64,000 nt of DNA from Puccinia triticina (taxonomy: Eukaryota > Basidiomycota > Pucciniomycetes > Pucciniales > Pucciniaceae): the NCBI RefSeq assembly GCF_026914185.1, contig NC_070560.1:8423501-8487500 (forward strand), given 5' to 3'. Below the pieces are notes generated by a model, which had not been told where the DNA came from, made no database searches, and was given only the letters and a program-made list of their open reading frames with translations. Positions within the stretch are counted from its first letter, which is position 1; each line of letters starts with the position of its first letter. Position numbers and translations under genes: made by a program. This document shows, one piece after another, positions 29,354 through 38,052 of this stretch.

Positions 29354-29778
29354 AGATGATGTCCCCATCATCCAACCTTGAGTGAGGTGTGACAAAGAGA
29401 GGAGAAAGAAAATAGGGCAAGGCAAAAGAAGACTGTGACGTGGCAAGTTGTTTTTTGGGCAGATTTTTTTGTATGTTTGATTTTCCTTCTAGCGTAAAAA
29501 GAATTGAGTTGAGTTTGAAGAATAGAAAAGATATGAACAAGTGAGACAGAAATAGGATTTGGTTGATTTATATTTCTTTAGTGAATTTTATGCTGTTTTT
29601 CTTGTTTGATTTTATAGTAATCTTCCAGGAAATAATGTGACGATGAAAAGGTATAGCTAGATGAAGAACTAAAGGAAAAATGTAACAAGAATTTTTAGTG
29701 GAAATGGGTGGAGAAACCACCCCCAAATTGGTGTGATCCTTGCGGCGTAGCTATCCTTAGTTTTGTCTCCAGGGCTGT
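29354..29778. other. G2 3' untranslated region, no gene
   Basis: AT-rich, no coding frame. Contains the second PPT-like copy at 29717-29729, just downstream of the RRM-like ORF. Confidence 0.5.
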
Positions 29779-30111
29779 TTATGTCATCCGCGCTAGAAGT
29801 TCCAGATCTCGGCGCTCCTCCTTCGTCGTTGCTCGCGCTTCCAATAGCAATCCGTCGGCTTTCGCGCCATCAAGAGCTCCAATAGCTTTATTAGCCCCCT
29901 CCCGAATTGTGAACACAACCAGCGCAAATAACTCCATCCCAGATCCGACGTGTGGCGTAAAAGATTCTCTGATAGGTCTGTGCTCTTTTAGAGCTTCTGT
30001 GATGTCTGCGGCGGATGTTCCCGGCGCGATATTAAAGAGATAGATGGGCCAGAACTGTGCTAAGGAGATTTCTGCTGGCTGATGTGAAGGGACTTTATAA
30101 TTTTCACTCAT
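29779..30111 (-). CDS. RRM-like protein encoded between pol and 3' LTR of G2
   Basis: 110 residues from MSENYKVPSH; the frame opens upstream to 30252, but this ATG starts just before the domain. The body fits one RNA-recognition motif: IYLFNI as RNP2, FALVVFT in the RNP1 position, and ANKAIGALDGAKADGLLLEA as the second helix and last strand. Conserved aromatic residues of RNP1 are partly missing, so RNA binding is uncertain. It lies in the sense direction of G2, in the place where env-like genes sit in other gypsy elements, and diverges from the plus-strand ORF at 30824. It may be a captured host domain or an accessory nucleic-acid-binding factor. Confidence 0.55.
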   Translation of the reverse strand: MSENYKVPSHQPAEISLAQFWPIYLFNIAPGTSAADITEALKEHRPIRESFTPHVGSGMELFALVVFTIREGANKAIGALDGAKADGLLLEARATTKEERRDLELLARMT

Positions 30112-30483
30112 TTTGAAGGGTTTGTTACTGAGCTGATCACAAAAAATGCTTATCCGAACAGGTTGGCGAGATGTAAGTGTGTCGTGGTAAGAAAGCTCTC
30201 GCGAGATGGAGGAAAGAAACTGGGGAGTGCGCTGGTCGGTCAAACCCCTCAAACAGCAAGCACCACGCGATTCGTCTCCGGTCTAGCTTCTAGATGGTAT
30301 TGTGCGCCGCGTTGTTAGCAAGGCCACCTTTGACTGAGGACGGCGCTACCGCTATCGCCTCAAGCACCATTTCCAGTCCAAGTTGTGCAAGCTATGCTTG
30401 ATGTTTTCGTTTTTGGACCGGCCTAGGCCGGAAACTTGTTTTCTTTAATTTATACCGATGTTATTTTTACTGACCCGCCGGTA

Positions 30484-30664
30484 GCTCGAAGTCGGCGTGG
30501 TCGCAGAGATGTAGGCCAAAGATCATGTTACGGCCAGCCGAAAGCTGTGAGTCCTTGTGGTCACGGAGATGGGCCGAAGGTCATGTTACTGGCTAGAAAA
30601 AAGCTTGTAGTCCGGCGTGGTCGCAGAGATCTAAGCCGATGGTCTTGTTCCCAACTAGCCGAAA
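30484..30664 (+). repeat. Three 59-60-bp direct repeats between divergent ORFs of G2
   Basis: Units start at 30484, 30544 and 30603, each with GTGGTCGCAGAGAT (or GTGGTCACGGAGAT), GGCC.A.G.TCATGTT and a GCCGAAA-type end. They lie between the start of the RRM-like ORF (minus) and the start of the plus ORF, where a two-way promoter would be. Confidence 0.7.
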
Positions 30665-30823
30665 GTCCGAAGTCCTCGGATTCTTCCGAGCAAAAGGAGA
30701 GCACCCAAAGCTACATAAAGGGGATTGAGATGATGACAAAAATCCACTTCCACCCCCAAATTCCTCATTACTATCAGTCCTTGCTAAACCAACACACAAA
30801 CTTCGCCTCTTCTCCTGTTGACC

Positions 30824-31240
30824 ATGTCTTTTATTCCCGAATCGCCTGTTGATGGTGCCTGGGACCCAAACTCCCAAACAAGCGCGCGCAGCGGTTACGG
30901 CGAAACCAATACTCCCTTATCTTTAGTAAATAATTATCCCCTAGGTTCACAAAACTATCCTATCTTAATCCACTCCGACGACAAAGATTTCATTGCTGGA
31001 GCACATGCAGCAGCCTCCTATGTTACTCGGGTTGTTGAGCTCCCGCAACTTCATGTTTTTTGGCAACGCCTCCACCTCCTTGTCGCCAGAGCGCAATTCC
31101 AACATAATCAACCAACTAGAAGAGCTCGTCGAAATGGCCGTGCCCGCGGCAGTCGTCCGGTGGTCCTGGAATTCCGCCATGTTGAGCGCGAATTTGAGGC
31201 GCTGATAAATGGTAGCTTTGAGATTCAAATGGCCTACTAA
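30824..31240 (+). CDS. Antisense ORF of G2, unknown function
   Basis: 138 residues from MSFIPESPVDGAWDP, opposite to G2 transcription. The ATG follows a pyrimidine-rich leader with CACAAACTTCGCC, and ACATAAAGG near 30715 could serve as a weak TATA. The first half is polar (SARSGYGETNTP, ILIHSDDKDFIAG). The second half is rich in Arg and His. No family is recognised. A second frame across 30993-31205 is also open, so the exact coding frame in the second half is uncertain. Antisense ORFs between pol and LTR are known in some plant gypsy elements; similarity here is only by position. Confidence 0.4.
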   Translation: MSFIPESPVDGAWDPNSQTSARSGYGETNTPLSLVNNYPLGSQNYPILIHSDDKDFIAGAHAAASYVTRVVELPQLHVFWQRLHLLVARAQFQHNQPTRRARRNGRARGSRPVVLEFRHVEREFEALINGSFEIQMAY

Positions 31241-31568
31241 GTAAGCCCCTAATTTCTTTTTTTTTTTACTGAAATTAACTCTTTTATTTTACTAATTTAT
31301 GCTTCCTATCGGCAACACCAGTCCCCCACTTCTTTTTCTCTTTCTTTTTTTTTTTTTTTTTTTGTGTGTTTTTATTGGTTTAGCACTTATTTTTCGACCC
31401 CTGTTTTGACAGAAATCATCTTCTATTCTTTTCTTGAGTTATTCTTTTATATTTTATTTTTTTGTTTTGTTTTAAATCTTGAAAGCCCTTATAGATCTAA
31501 CGTCTGAAATGTGAATAGCCATAGAAAATTTAATCTTTCCCAAAAAAAGCAACGACGCCAGAATAAAA
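31241..31568. other. T-rich spacer downstream of G2 pol
   Basis: Long T runs (16-18 T near 31350) and AT-rich sequence; no gene. Confidence 0.5.
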
Positions 31569-34500
31569 TCAGAGTTTTCTTGAATGGAACAGCTTCACAT
31601 GAGGCGCCGCATACCTGCGCTTGAGTTCTTGACCGTCAAGTTCTTCTAAAGTATATGAGCCACTTTTTTCTTGTGATTTTATGCGGTACGGCCCATTCCA
31701 GCGGTTTTCAAAGAGCTTTCCCCACTGACTTTCTAGAGATTTATTGTACACAAGAACTAGGGATCCCGGCGCAAGCGGTCCTCTGTCTGGTTTCTTCTGA
31801 TTCCAATATTCGGCAGAATTTTCCCTGGAGTCCTTCATGTTCTTGTAAGCCTCTTGCAAAATTGATTCTCTCCTCTCCAGTTGGCGAACTCTGGAAAATA
31901 GGAGGTCTGCGGTTGATTTTACTGACTCCCAATCAGTCCCTAAGAAAGTTTCCAGTTCGAGGTCAATTGGTAAAACCGCCGGTTGGCCAAACATGAGTTC
32001 ATAAGGCGTATAACCAGTGGTTCTCTTTGTAGAAACTCTATCCGCAAAAAGGACAAGAGATAAGTAGCTGCGCCATTTCTTCCCGTCCGTCCCAGCCAGT
32101 TTAACCAAGGTATCTTTGATGGGCTGATGACCTCTTTCTACCATCCCGTTTGCTTCCGGATAATATGGCGTAGTGACTTTTACCATGGATCCTTTCTGCT
32201 TTAAGCAATCCTGAAGTTCCTTCCCAAATTCCGCCCCGCCGTCGACTACAACTGTGTGAGGTGCGCCATATCTGAAAATCCATTCGTCCGTAAACCACTG
32301 CGCAATCTTCTTAGCTTTAAGAGTTTCCAATCCCACAGCTTCGACCCATCCGGAGAGATCATCTCTTGCAATCACTAGGTATTTCCACTTTCCCGCTTTA
32401 ATATGTACTGTATCCATACTGACGCGCCCAAAAATGGTAGATTTCCCTGTTGCGTGCTTATGTTCCAAAGGTTTCAAGGGGCTTCTCTTCTGACAGGCGT
32501 CGCAGGACTGGACCCAACTCTTGACTTTTCTTTTCATGTGCGGCCACCAAAACCTAAGCTTAGTCCGTTTGTAAGTTTCTTCCACTCCTCTATGGCCAAG
32601 TTGTTCGTGAAGCGCCTCCAGAATGTGTTCTTGGTATTTTGGATTGCTGATAACTAGTTGCGGGAAAGGTTTATTTCTCTTTTTAAGTTTGCCGTCAGAG
32701 ACCATGAAGCCGGCAGATTTAAGCTTTATGACTTTCCAATCCGCGTCAGAGGTATCTGTTGGCCTATTTAGAGTGTGCAAATATTCTTGAAGCTTGCCCC
32801 AAATTCCTTCTTGCTGAAATTGACCGCACTCCACCCCCAAATTTAAAGTGTTAACCTCTTTGACGCCAAAACAGGGGTGAGGCTTAATCCATTTCTCATC
32901 TTCGTCAAAACTGGGCTGCTCTCCTTCATCATCGTCTGGCGGTCTTCTAGATAATCCGTCGGGCATAGTGAAAGTTTTCCCAGGGACGTGAACCAAATTA
33001 TAAGAGAATAATTGAATAAAAGCCACCCAACGAGTCATGGGAGCATTTGGAAAATCAGGTGAGTTAATCATTTCTATAAGGCTTTTAGCGTCCACTAAGA
33101 GGTCGAATTGCTGGCCCCAAAGCTGAGTTTGTAATTTTTTTAGGATTTTTGCGACGCCACAGAGCTCCAGTTTTGATTGAGAATATCTGGATTCCACCGG
33201 CGAAAAAACCACGGATTCGTATAAGACTGGCCTGTCTTTCTGGTTATCTTCTTGAGTGAGTACTGCTCCTGCCGCGATGTAGCTAGAATCCACCGCTAAT
33301 TTTATTTTTCCCGCTCCTTCAGAGTAGTCCAATTTCTTTAGAGTTATATCATGACCTACTATCTGTTTCAAAAGATCAAACGCATCCTGGCACTCCTTTT
33401 TCCAGTTCCATTCCGCGTCTTTTCTGGTTAATTTTCTAAGCGGTGCGGCAAGCTCTGAAAGTCCCTTAATAAACATCCTGACATAGACGCAGACTCCTAG
33501 AAAACCTCGAACTTCCGTTGCATTTTTCGGTACCGGCCATGTTTCAATTTTATTTAGCTGTTTTTTCGAAATTCTTCTGCCCTCCTTGCACACAACATGA
33601 CCTACGAGATCCAACGCGGGGACGCAGCATGCAAATTTCTTTCCCGAAATTGTGAGTCCAGCTTCCTCTATTCTAAACAAGATCCGCTCCAGAGTGACGG
33701 CGTACTCCCAGATAAATTTCCTGATGCCAGGGTTTTCTGCCAAAGTTTTTTGATTGTAATCTGAAACAGGACCTTTTATACCACCATCATCAATGAATAT
33801 ACCAACATTTTGAGGAATTTCGTCTTGTAGAATCCACATCATTTGCGCCTGGTATACGGCGACAGAATTGGTTGCTCCTTGTGGTAATCTGGTAAGTTGG
33901 AATCGTCCCAGAGGAGTTTCAAAGGTGGTTAATGGCCTAGATTCTAATGATAACTCTCTTTCATCGTAGCCTCCCATTATATCTCCCAGACCGTAGCAAG
34001 CTCTCCCGGTAAAAGATTCAATTAATTCTTCCGGTGAAGGCGGTATTCCAGAGTCCTTAATGGTTACTTTATTAAGTTTTTGTAAGTCGTGGACAATCCT
34101 GAGCCTTCCATCTTGTTTTTTGACGCAAAAGACCGGACTAGAATAAGAGGAATAAGACTGTTCGTAAAGACCTGTTCGAATGCGCTCCCGTACTAACTCT
34201 ATGAATTGATCTTTGATTGCGGCAGGAATTGGAATAGGTCGCTGCTGCCAAGGTTCGTGGGCGATGACGGGAATGATGTAAGGTTTTCCGTAAGTGTGTT
34301 TGAGAAGTCCTCTCTCTTCCTCCCGAAAAGCAAGTCCTCCCTGCCGCATTACAATGATATGTTTGAATAATTTAAGTTCTTCAGGTTTGAGCCACCCGGG
34401 TGGACCGAAATTCATGACTTTAAGGCGGTCTTCTGTGATTTTCCAAGTAGGGGTAAAATTAGGCGGGTGAGGAGTTAAAGGTGTTACATAAGGATCTCTA

Positions 34501-34631
34501 GATAAAGGAGGACTACATAAGGGTGAGTTTATGTTCTGCGGCATGAACTGATTTACTGGCTTGATTTTTTTTGACGTTGATTTATATTTTGCCGCAAACA
34601 CTAACTTTTCTTCTACACTATATTTGGGCAC
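31569..34631 (-). CDS. G2 Pol: reverse transcriptase-RNase H-integrase
   Basis: 1020 residues from MPKYSVEEKL at 34631, intact. RT: SSYSSPVFCVKKQDGRLRIV, LGDIMGGYDE, catalytic FIDDGGIKGP (near residue 280). RNase H: KLAVDSSYIAAGAVLTQED, LCGVAKILKK. Integrase: HEQLGHRGVEE .. VQSCDACQKRS; core VSMDTVH, VDGGAEFGKEL, YYPEANGMVERG; GPY/F-type end RWNGPYRIKSQE. Similar to G1 pol throughout. The start lies 12 bp after the protease ORF stop in another frame, so translation needs frameshifting, reinitiation or a separate message. The AATTTGGGGGTGG motif at 32831-32843 lies within it. Confidence 0.93.
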   Translation of the reverse strand: MPKYSVEEKLVFAAKYKSTSKKIKPVNQFMPQNINSPLCSPPLSRDPYVTPLTPHPPNFTPTWKITEDRLKVMNFGPPGWLKPEELKLFKHIIVMRQGGLAFREEERGLLKHTYGKPYIIPVIAHEPWQQRPIPIPAAIKDQFIELVRERIRTGLYEQSYSSYSSPVFCVKKQDGRLRIVHDLQKLNKVTIKDSGIPPSPEELIESFTGRACYGLGDIMGGYDERELSLESRPLTTFETPLGRFQLTRLPQGATNSVAVYQAQMMWILQDEIPQNVGIFIDDGGIKGPVSDYNQKTLAENPGIRKFIWEYAVTLERILFRIEEAGLTISGKKFACCVPALDLVGHVVCKEGRRISKKQLNKIETWPVPKNATEVRGFLGVCVYVRMFIKGLSELAAPLRKLTRKDAEWNWKKECQDAFDLLKQIVGHDITLKKLDYSEGAGKIKLAVDSSYIAAGAVLTQEDNQKDRPVLYESVVFSPVESRYSQSKLELCGVAKILKKLQTQLWGQQFDLLVDAKSLIEMINSPDFPNAPMTRWVAFIQLFSYNLVHVPGKTFTMPDGLSRRPPDDDEGEQPSFDEDEKWIKPHPCFGVKEVNTLNLGVECGQFQQEGIWGKLQEYLHTLNRPTDTSDADWKVIKLKSAGFMVSDGKLKKRNKPFPQLVISNPKYQEHILEALHEQLGHRGVEETYKRTKLRFWWPHMKRKVKSWVQSCDACQKRSPLKPLEHKHATGKSTIFGRVSMDTVHIKAGKWKYLVIARDDLSGWVEAVGLETLKAKKIAQWFTDEWIFRYGAPHTVVVDGGAEFGKELQDCLKQKGSMVKVTTPYYPEANGMVERGHQPIKDTLVKLAGTDGKKWRSYLSLVLFADRVSTKRTTGYTPYELMFGQPAVLPIDLELETFLGTDWESVKSTADLLFSRVRQLERRESILQEAYKNMKDSRENSAEYWNQKKPDRGPLAPGSLVLVYNKSLESQWGKLFENRWNGPYRIKSQEKSGSYTLEELDGQELKRRYAAPHVKLFHSRKL

Positions 34632-34642
34632 CTTCCAATCAC

Positions 34643-35206
34643 CTAATTCTGGAAGGTGCCAGAAGCTAAAAAATGACTCGAGGTTGCGGCTGAATTGACA
34701 GGAAAAGTGGTCTCGTATTTTTGGTTTGATGGGTTTAAAATTGGAACCAGGTAAGTCTGACCATTTTTATTTATTGAGAGGGATTCCACACCGCTGTCCT
34801 TGAATTGAATAGTAGCTGAGACGTCTATCAACCATGGTTTTCCTAGTATAGGCTGTACCGTCGCAGAAGAGACCCAGAAATGCACTTCTTTTGTAATATT
34901 TCCTACTTTAACCGGCACATTTTCCGCAATTCCCAGAATGTCACTCTTGTGTCCGCCGATACCGCGCAGTTTCATAGGTTTTTGAGTAATTATAAGCCCC
35001 ATTTTCCCCGCTGGATCCCTGGGTAAAAGATTAACTTGAGAACCGTTGTCTAAGAGCGCCTGAATTTGCTTTCCATTAATGGTGACGGCAACATATCCTA
35101 AGGGGCAAGCGTAATGCGCCGGACCACTATCTTGCGCTTCCTCCTCTTTGTCTTCAGAGTTGACGTCGACAGCATTGGTTGTCTTAGGTTGATCTATAGG
35201 AACTCT
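34643..35206 (-). pseudogene. G2 protease, separated from gag by T1
   Basis: Minus-strand coding from the T1 junction: YACPLGYVAVTINGKQIQ, then LLDNGSQVNLLP at the protease active site (usual DSG or DTG; here DNG), ILGIAENVPVKVG and PILGKPWLIDVSATIQF. G1 has the same order with LIDSGSQLNLIS. The stop is at 34643. Without T1 this is in frame with gag, so G2 originally had one gag-protease ORF like G1. Confidence 0.8.
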
Positions 35207-35241
35207 TGTAGAGGTAGTATATGTTGGTACACCTCACACCT

Positions 35242-35313
35242 GTGGATATAGCTCAACGGTAGAGCAACCCAGCATGCATCGGGGAGATGCGGGTTCGATT
35301 CCCCCTGTCCGCA
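35242..35313 (+). tRNA. tRNA-like Pol III unit, copy 1 (in T1 LTR 1)
   Basis: 72 nt that fit class I tRNA spacing exactly: acceptor GTGGATA/TGTCCGC, D stem GCTC/GAGC, 7-nt anticodon loop, 5-nt variable loop, T arm with TTCGATT. A box TAGCTCAACGG and B box GGTTCGATTCC are good; TTTT follows about 10 nt later. The anticodon stem has two mismatches and loop position 33 is C, so charging is doubtful. The 5' half resembles organelle or bacterial-type tRNAs (GGATATAGCTCAA.GGTAGAGC). Confidence 0.65.
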
Positions 35314-35466
35314 CTATTCCTTTTACTCGCTCTACAGGTTATGAGCCCAGCGCTATAGGCAGCTGCGTACCTGGGATGAGCCTCTGGGAGGATTAGTGGG
35401 CTCTGTCACCGGTGTAGGTGTACAGGGGGTGTGTAGAGGTAGTATATGTTGGTACACCTCACACCT

Positions 35467-35538
35467 GTGGATATAGCTCAACGGTAGAGCAACCCAGCAT
35501 GCATCGGGGAGATGCGGGTTCGATTCCCCCTGTCCGCA
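35467..35538 (+). tRNA. tRNA-like Pol III unit, copy 2 (in T1 LTR 2)
   Basis: Identical to copy 1, 225 bp downstream. Same boxes and terminator. Confidence 0.65.
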
Positions 35539-35691
35539 CTATTCCTTTTACTCGCTCTACAGGTTATGAGCCCAGCGCTATAGGCAGCTGCGTACCTGGG
35601 ATGAGCCTCTGGGAGGATTAGTGGGCTCTGTCACCGGTGTAGGTGTACAGGGGGTGTGTAGAGGTAGTATATGTTGGTACACCTCACACCT

Positions 35692-35763
35692 GTGGATATA
35701 GCTCAACGGTAGAGCAACCCAGCATGCATCGGGGAGATGCGGGTTCGATTCCCCCTGTCCGCA
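35692..35763 (+). tRNA. tRNA-like Pol III unit, copy 3 (in T1 LTR 3)
   Basis: Identical to copies 1 and 2. The downstream TTTTACTCACTCTACA differs at one base from the other LTRs. Confidence 0.65.
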
Positions 35764-35786
35764 CTATTCCTTTTACTCACTCTACA

Positions 35787-37774
35787 ACTCTTTTAGGACT
35801 AATCTTCTTTTTGAATGCATCCACGGCGCCGTTAGATATGGCAAAAACTTCTCCAATGGTGAGTTGAATTTTCTCATTTAACATTTGTGAGACCAACTTC
35901 TCTTCCGTGTCGGGGAACTGTGTAGCTAATGGTCTTTCCACATAGGTTTTGCGGGCAGGTTTCTCCTTTGTTGGCGCGCTGGTAGAGTCCTGAGGCGTGA
36001 GGATTTTAACCTTCTTTGGTGTGGGTTTTTCTTTTCTTGAAGATGCAGGAAGCGGAACTGGGTCATAATCATCCTGTCGAGCAATCTCCAGGATCCTCTC
36101 GTCGTCGACGTCCATGAGCTCTTCCTTTGTGTTTCTGACTTTCTTTGTTTTCGAATTGTCTGACTCTTCAGGATATTCTGCTCCACTTCTTGTTCTCTTT
36201 CCAATGTTGCAGTCGAAAGTGTCTTCCTCCGCGTATTCAACCTCCTCAAGCTTTCCAAAAGAGGTCTGGACTTCTGGTGCGCTATCTTCCTTTTTTCCCG
36301 TATGCGTTCCTGGCGGTAGATTGATAACCCCCGCTGTTTGTCCTCTGCTTTGGTGATAAGTGTCAACTACGGTTTTAAAAGGCCTGGTTCTATCATAAGG
36401 TATTTGAGTTCCGTCTGGTAAAATAACATTGGTTCCTTCCTTTTTTACTAATCTGTTGATTTCGTCCAAGTTAACTTGATTGCACCTGTGGATGGTATGT
36501 CCAATCATGTGACAGTAATTACATTTATAGCTAGATGGAGACCGGTCTAGTTGGGCGGGTTTATAAGGAACGTGACTTGAGGACACAAATGGAGATGGCT
36601 GCTTTTGTACATTCCAGCTAGAGAGGCTTTTAGTAAGTTGATCCATAGCATTGTCTTTTGGTTGAGCTTTCTGCGCTGGCGGCTGAATTGTTTGAATTTC
36701 TTTCTGAATGTTTTCGTCGTTTAAAATGGCCATAGTCCTAAGCTCTCTATTAATATAGTCCAAGATAGTGTTATACGGCGGAAGAATGTGAGATCCATCC
36801 AAGGCCATTTCCATGTGGTTATCTCTTATGAGTTCGCGGTTTACGGCGATCCGGATAGGAAAAGATAAGCAATTTAGAACCGAGTGCCTGATTTCTTCCG
36901 CGCTAACCATGTGTCGACAGCGTACTAAGTAGGCTACTAAGTTTTCTAGCTGGATACTGAAATCCTGGAACTCCTTCTGGTTTTTGATTCCCTTCGCCAT
37001 CGTGGTTGAAATAAGTTTGTCCAAATCATTCCTTGTGTACTGCAGAAGCGGAAGCATTTTTCCCCAACGTTGAACTAATTTAAGCTTGAGTTTTTCCCAG
37101 TCGTGTCTTTCCCGCTCCGCCATTTCCTGTACTTCTTTGATTAAAGATTCCCCTTCCAAGAAGAATATAATTTGTAGAGCAATATCAGATCCTTGGGCGC
37201 CATCCAATCTAGCCGCGTATTCCAGGCGCTTAATAAAATCTCCAATGTCCATGTTTGTACCATCAAAGATAAGTCCTTTGGTGCCAGCTTTGATTTTAAC
37301 TGGTTTCCTTCCAAATGGTTCTGGGTTATAGGCGGGGAGCTGAATGCTAGTTTGTAAGAAATGTGGCGTAACTTGAGCTGCTGCGCCTGATTGGCGAGTC
37401 TGGTTTACGTATTGCGGCGCAGGGCGGTATTGACTGTTTAAGAAGTTATTTCCTAGGAGTGGATCCAATGCTGCGCTTCCTGTGGTCGAAGGGCTAGTAT
37501 TTCTCATTGGTCCAGGATTAAATGGCACTGAGGGTGCTTGATTTGACGAAAATGTAAGCCCACTATTCACTATTGGCATAGCTCCGACGTTCCTCGGCGT
37601 AACTGACGATCCAACGTTCCCCGGCGGAACCGACGATCCAACGTCCATCGGCGCAGGCGCTAATCCAACATTTGCTTGTCTAGTATTTCCTCCAAACGGC
37701 GGAATTTCCATATTAGATAAATGGAACCTAGGGTACGGTCCGGAGAAAGAGCTTCGTCTGCCGGCGTTAGGCAT
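35787..37774 (-). CDS. G2 Gag (C-terminal protease part split off by T1)
   Basis: Starts MPNAGRRSSFSGPYP at 37774 and runs to the T1 junction; the stop at 35777 is supplied by T1. The first 150 residues are Pro/Asn-rich. The Gag domain follows (DIGDFIKRLEYAARLDGAQG; WEKLKLKLVQRWGKML), parallel to G1 Gag. The zinc knuckle is CNYCHMIGHTIHRC near residue 415, then an acidic region with RKTYVERPLATQFPDTEEKL. It forms the particle. The upstream untranslated region runs 37775-38052. T1 removal would give one gag-protease frame. Confidence 0.88.
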
Positions 37775-38026
37775 TTCTTGCGGTATTTCTACGGTTAAGT
37801 TTCTAGAGTCTACTAAGTTGATGATATATTTATTTAAGGTAGAAAGACTTAGGTGCGTCGAGTTTAAAGGTATTTCAGAAGAATTCGAGGTCGGAATTTT
37901 GTTTGAAAAGAATTTAAACTAGAAGTAAGAGTAATTTTTCTACTAAGATCAATAGAATTTTTAAGAGTAATTTTTAACTAATGTATTTATTTAGCCTAGA
38001 AATGACAAGACTATAAATCTAAAGAT

Positions 38027-38052
38027 CTTCAGGCCACTGTTGGGACACCACT
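38027..38052 (-). other. G2 primer-binding region
   Basis: On the minus strand AG then TGGTGTCCCAACAGTGGC follows the 5' LTR. It starts TGG as expected for a CCA-ended primer; the tRNA is not identified. G5 has a related AGGGAGTCCCCAACGTG in the same place. Confidence 0.5.

Larger units (their letters stand above)
35207..35786 (+). mobile_element. T1: miniature LTR retrotransposon (TRIM) with three tRNA-bearing LTRs
   Basis: 580 bp made of LTR(130)-interior(95)-LTR-interior-LTR: LTRs at 35207-35336, 35432-35561 and 35657-35786, each TGTAGAGG..CTCTACA. Flanked by ACTCT (35202-35206, 35787-35791), a 5-bp duplication. Each interior begins GGTTATGAGCCCAGCGC, complementary to the anticodon arm of initiator tRNA-Met as in copia-type half-tRNA primers, and ends ACAGGGGGTG, a polypurine tract. 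No protein gene. Only one base differs between LTRs by eye (35780 region), so it is recent. It interrupts G2 gag-protease. It must be moved by proteins of another element, most likely a copia type with the same PBS, such as copia E. Confidence 0.9.

Noticed and set aside
30436..30852. 138-codon plus frame over the triple repeat in G2
   Set aside because: It spans three direct repeats and part of a leader; the more credible start is the ATG at 30824 in another frame.
35777..35867. Repeated small frames MYRGCVEVVYVG.. at 35418 and 35643
   Set aside because: They are translations of the T1 LTR, including its tRNA-like unit; no protein is implied.
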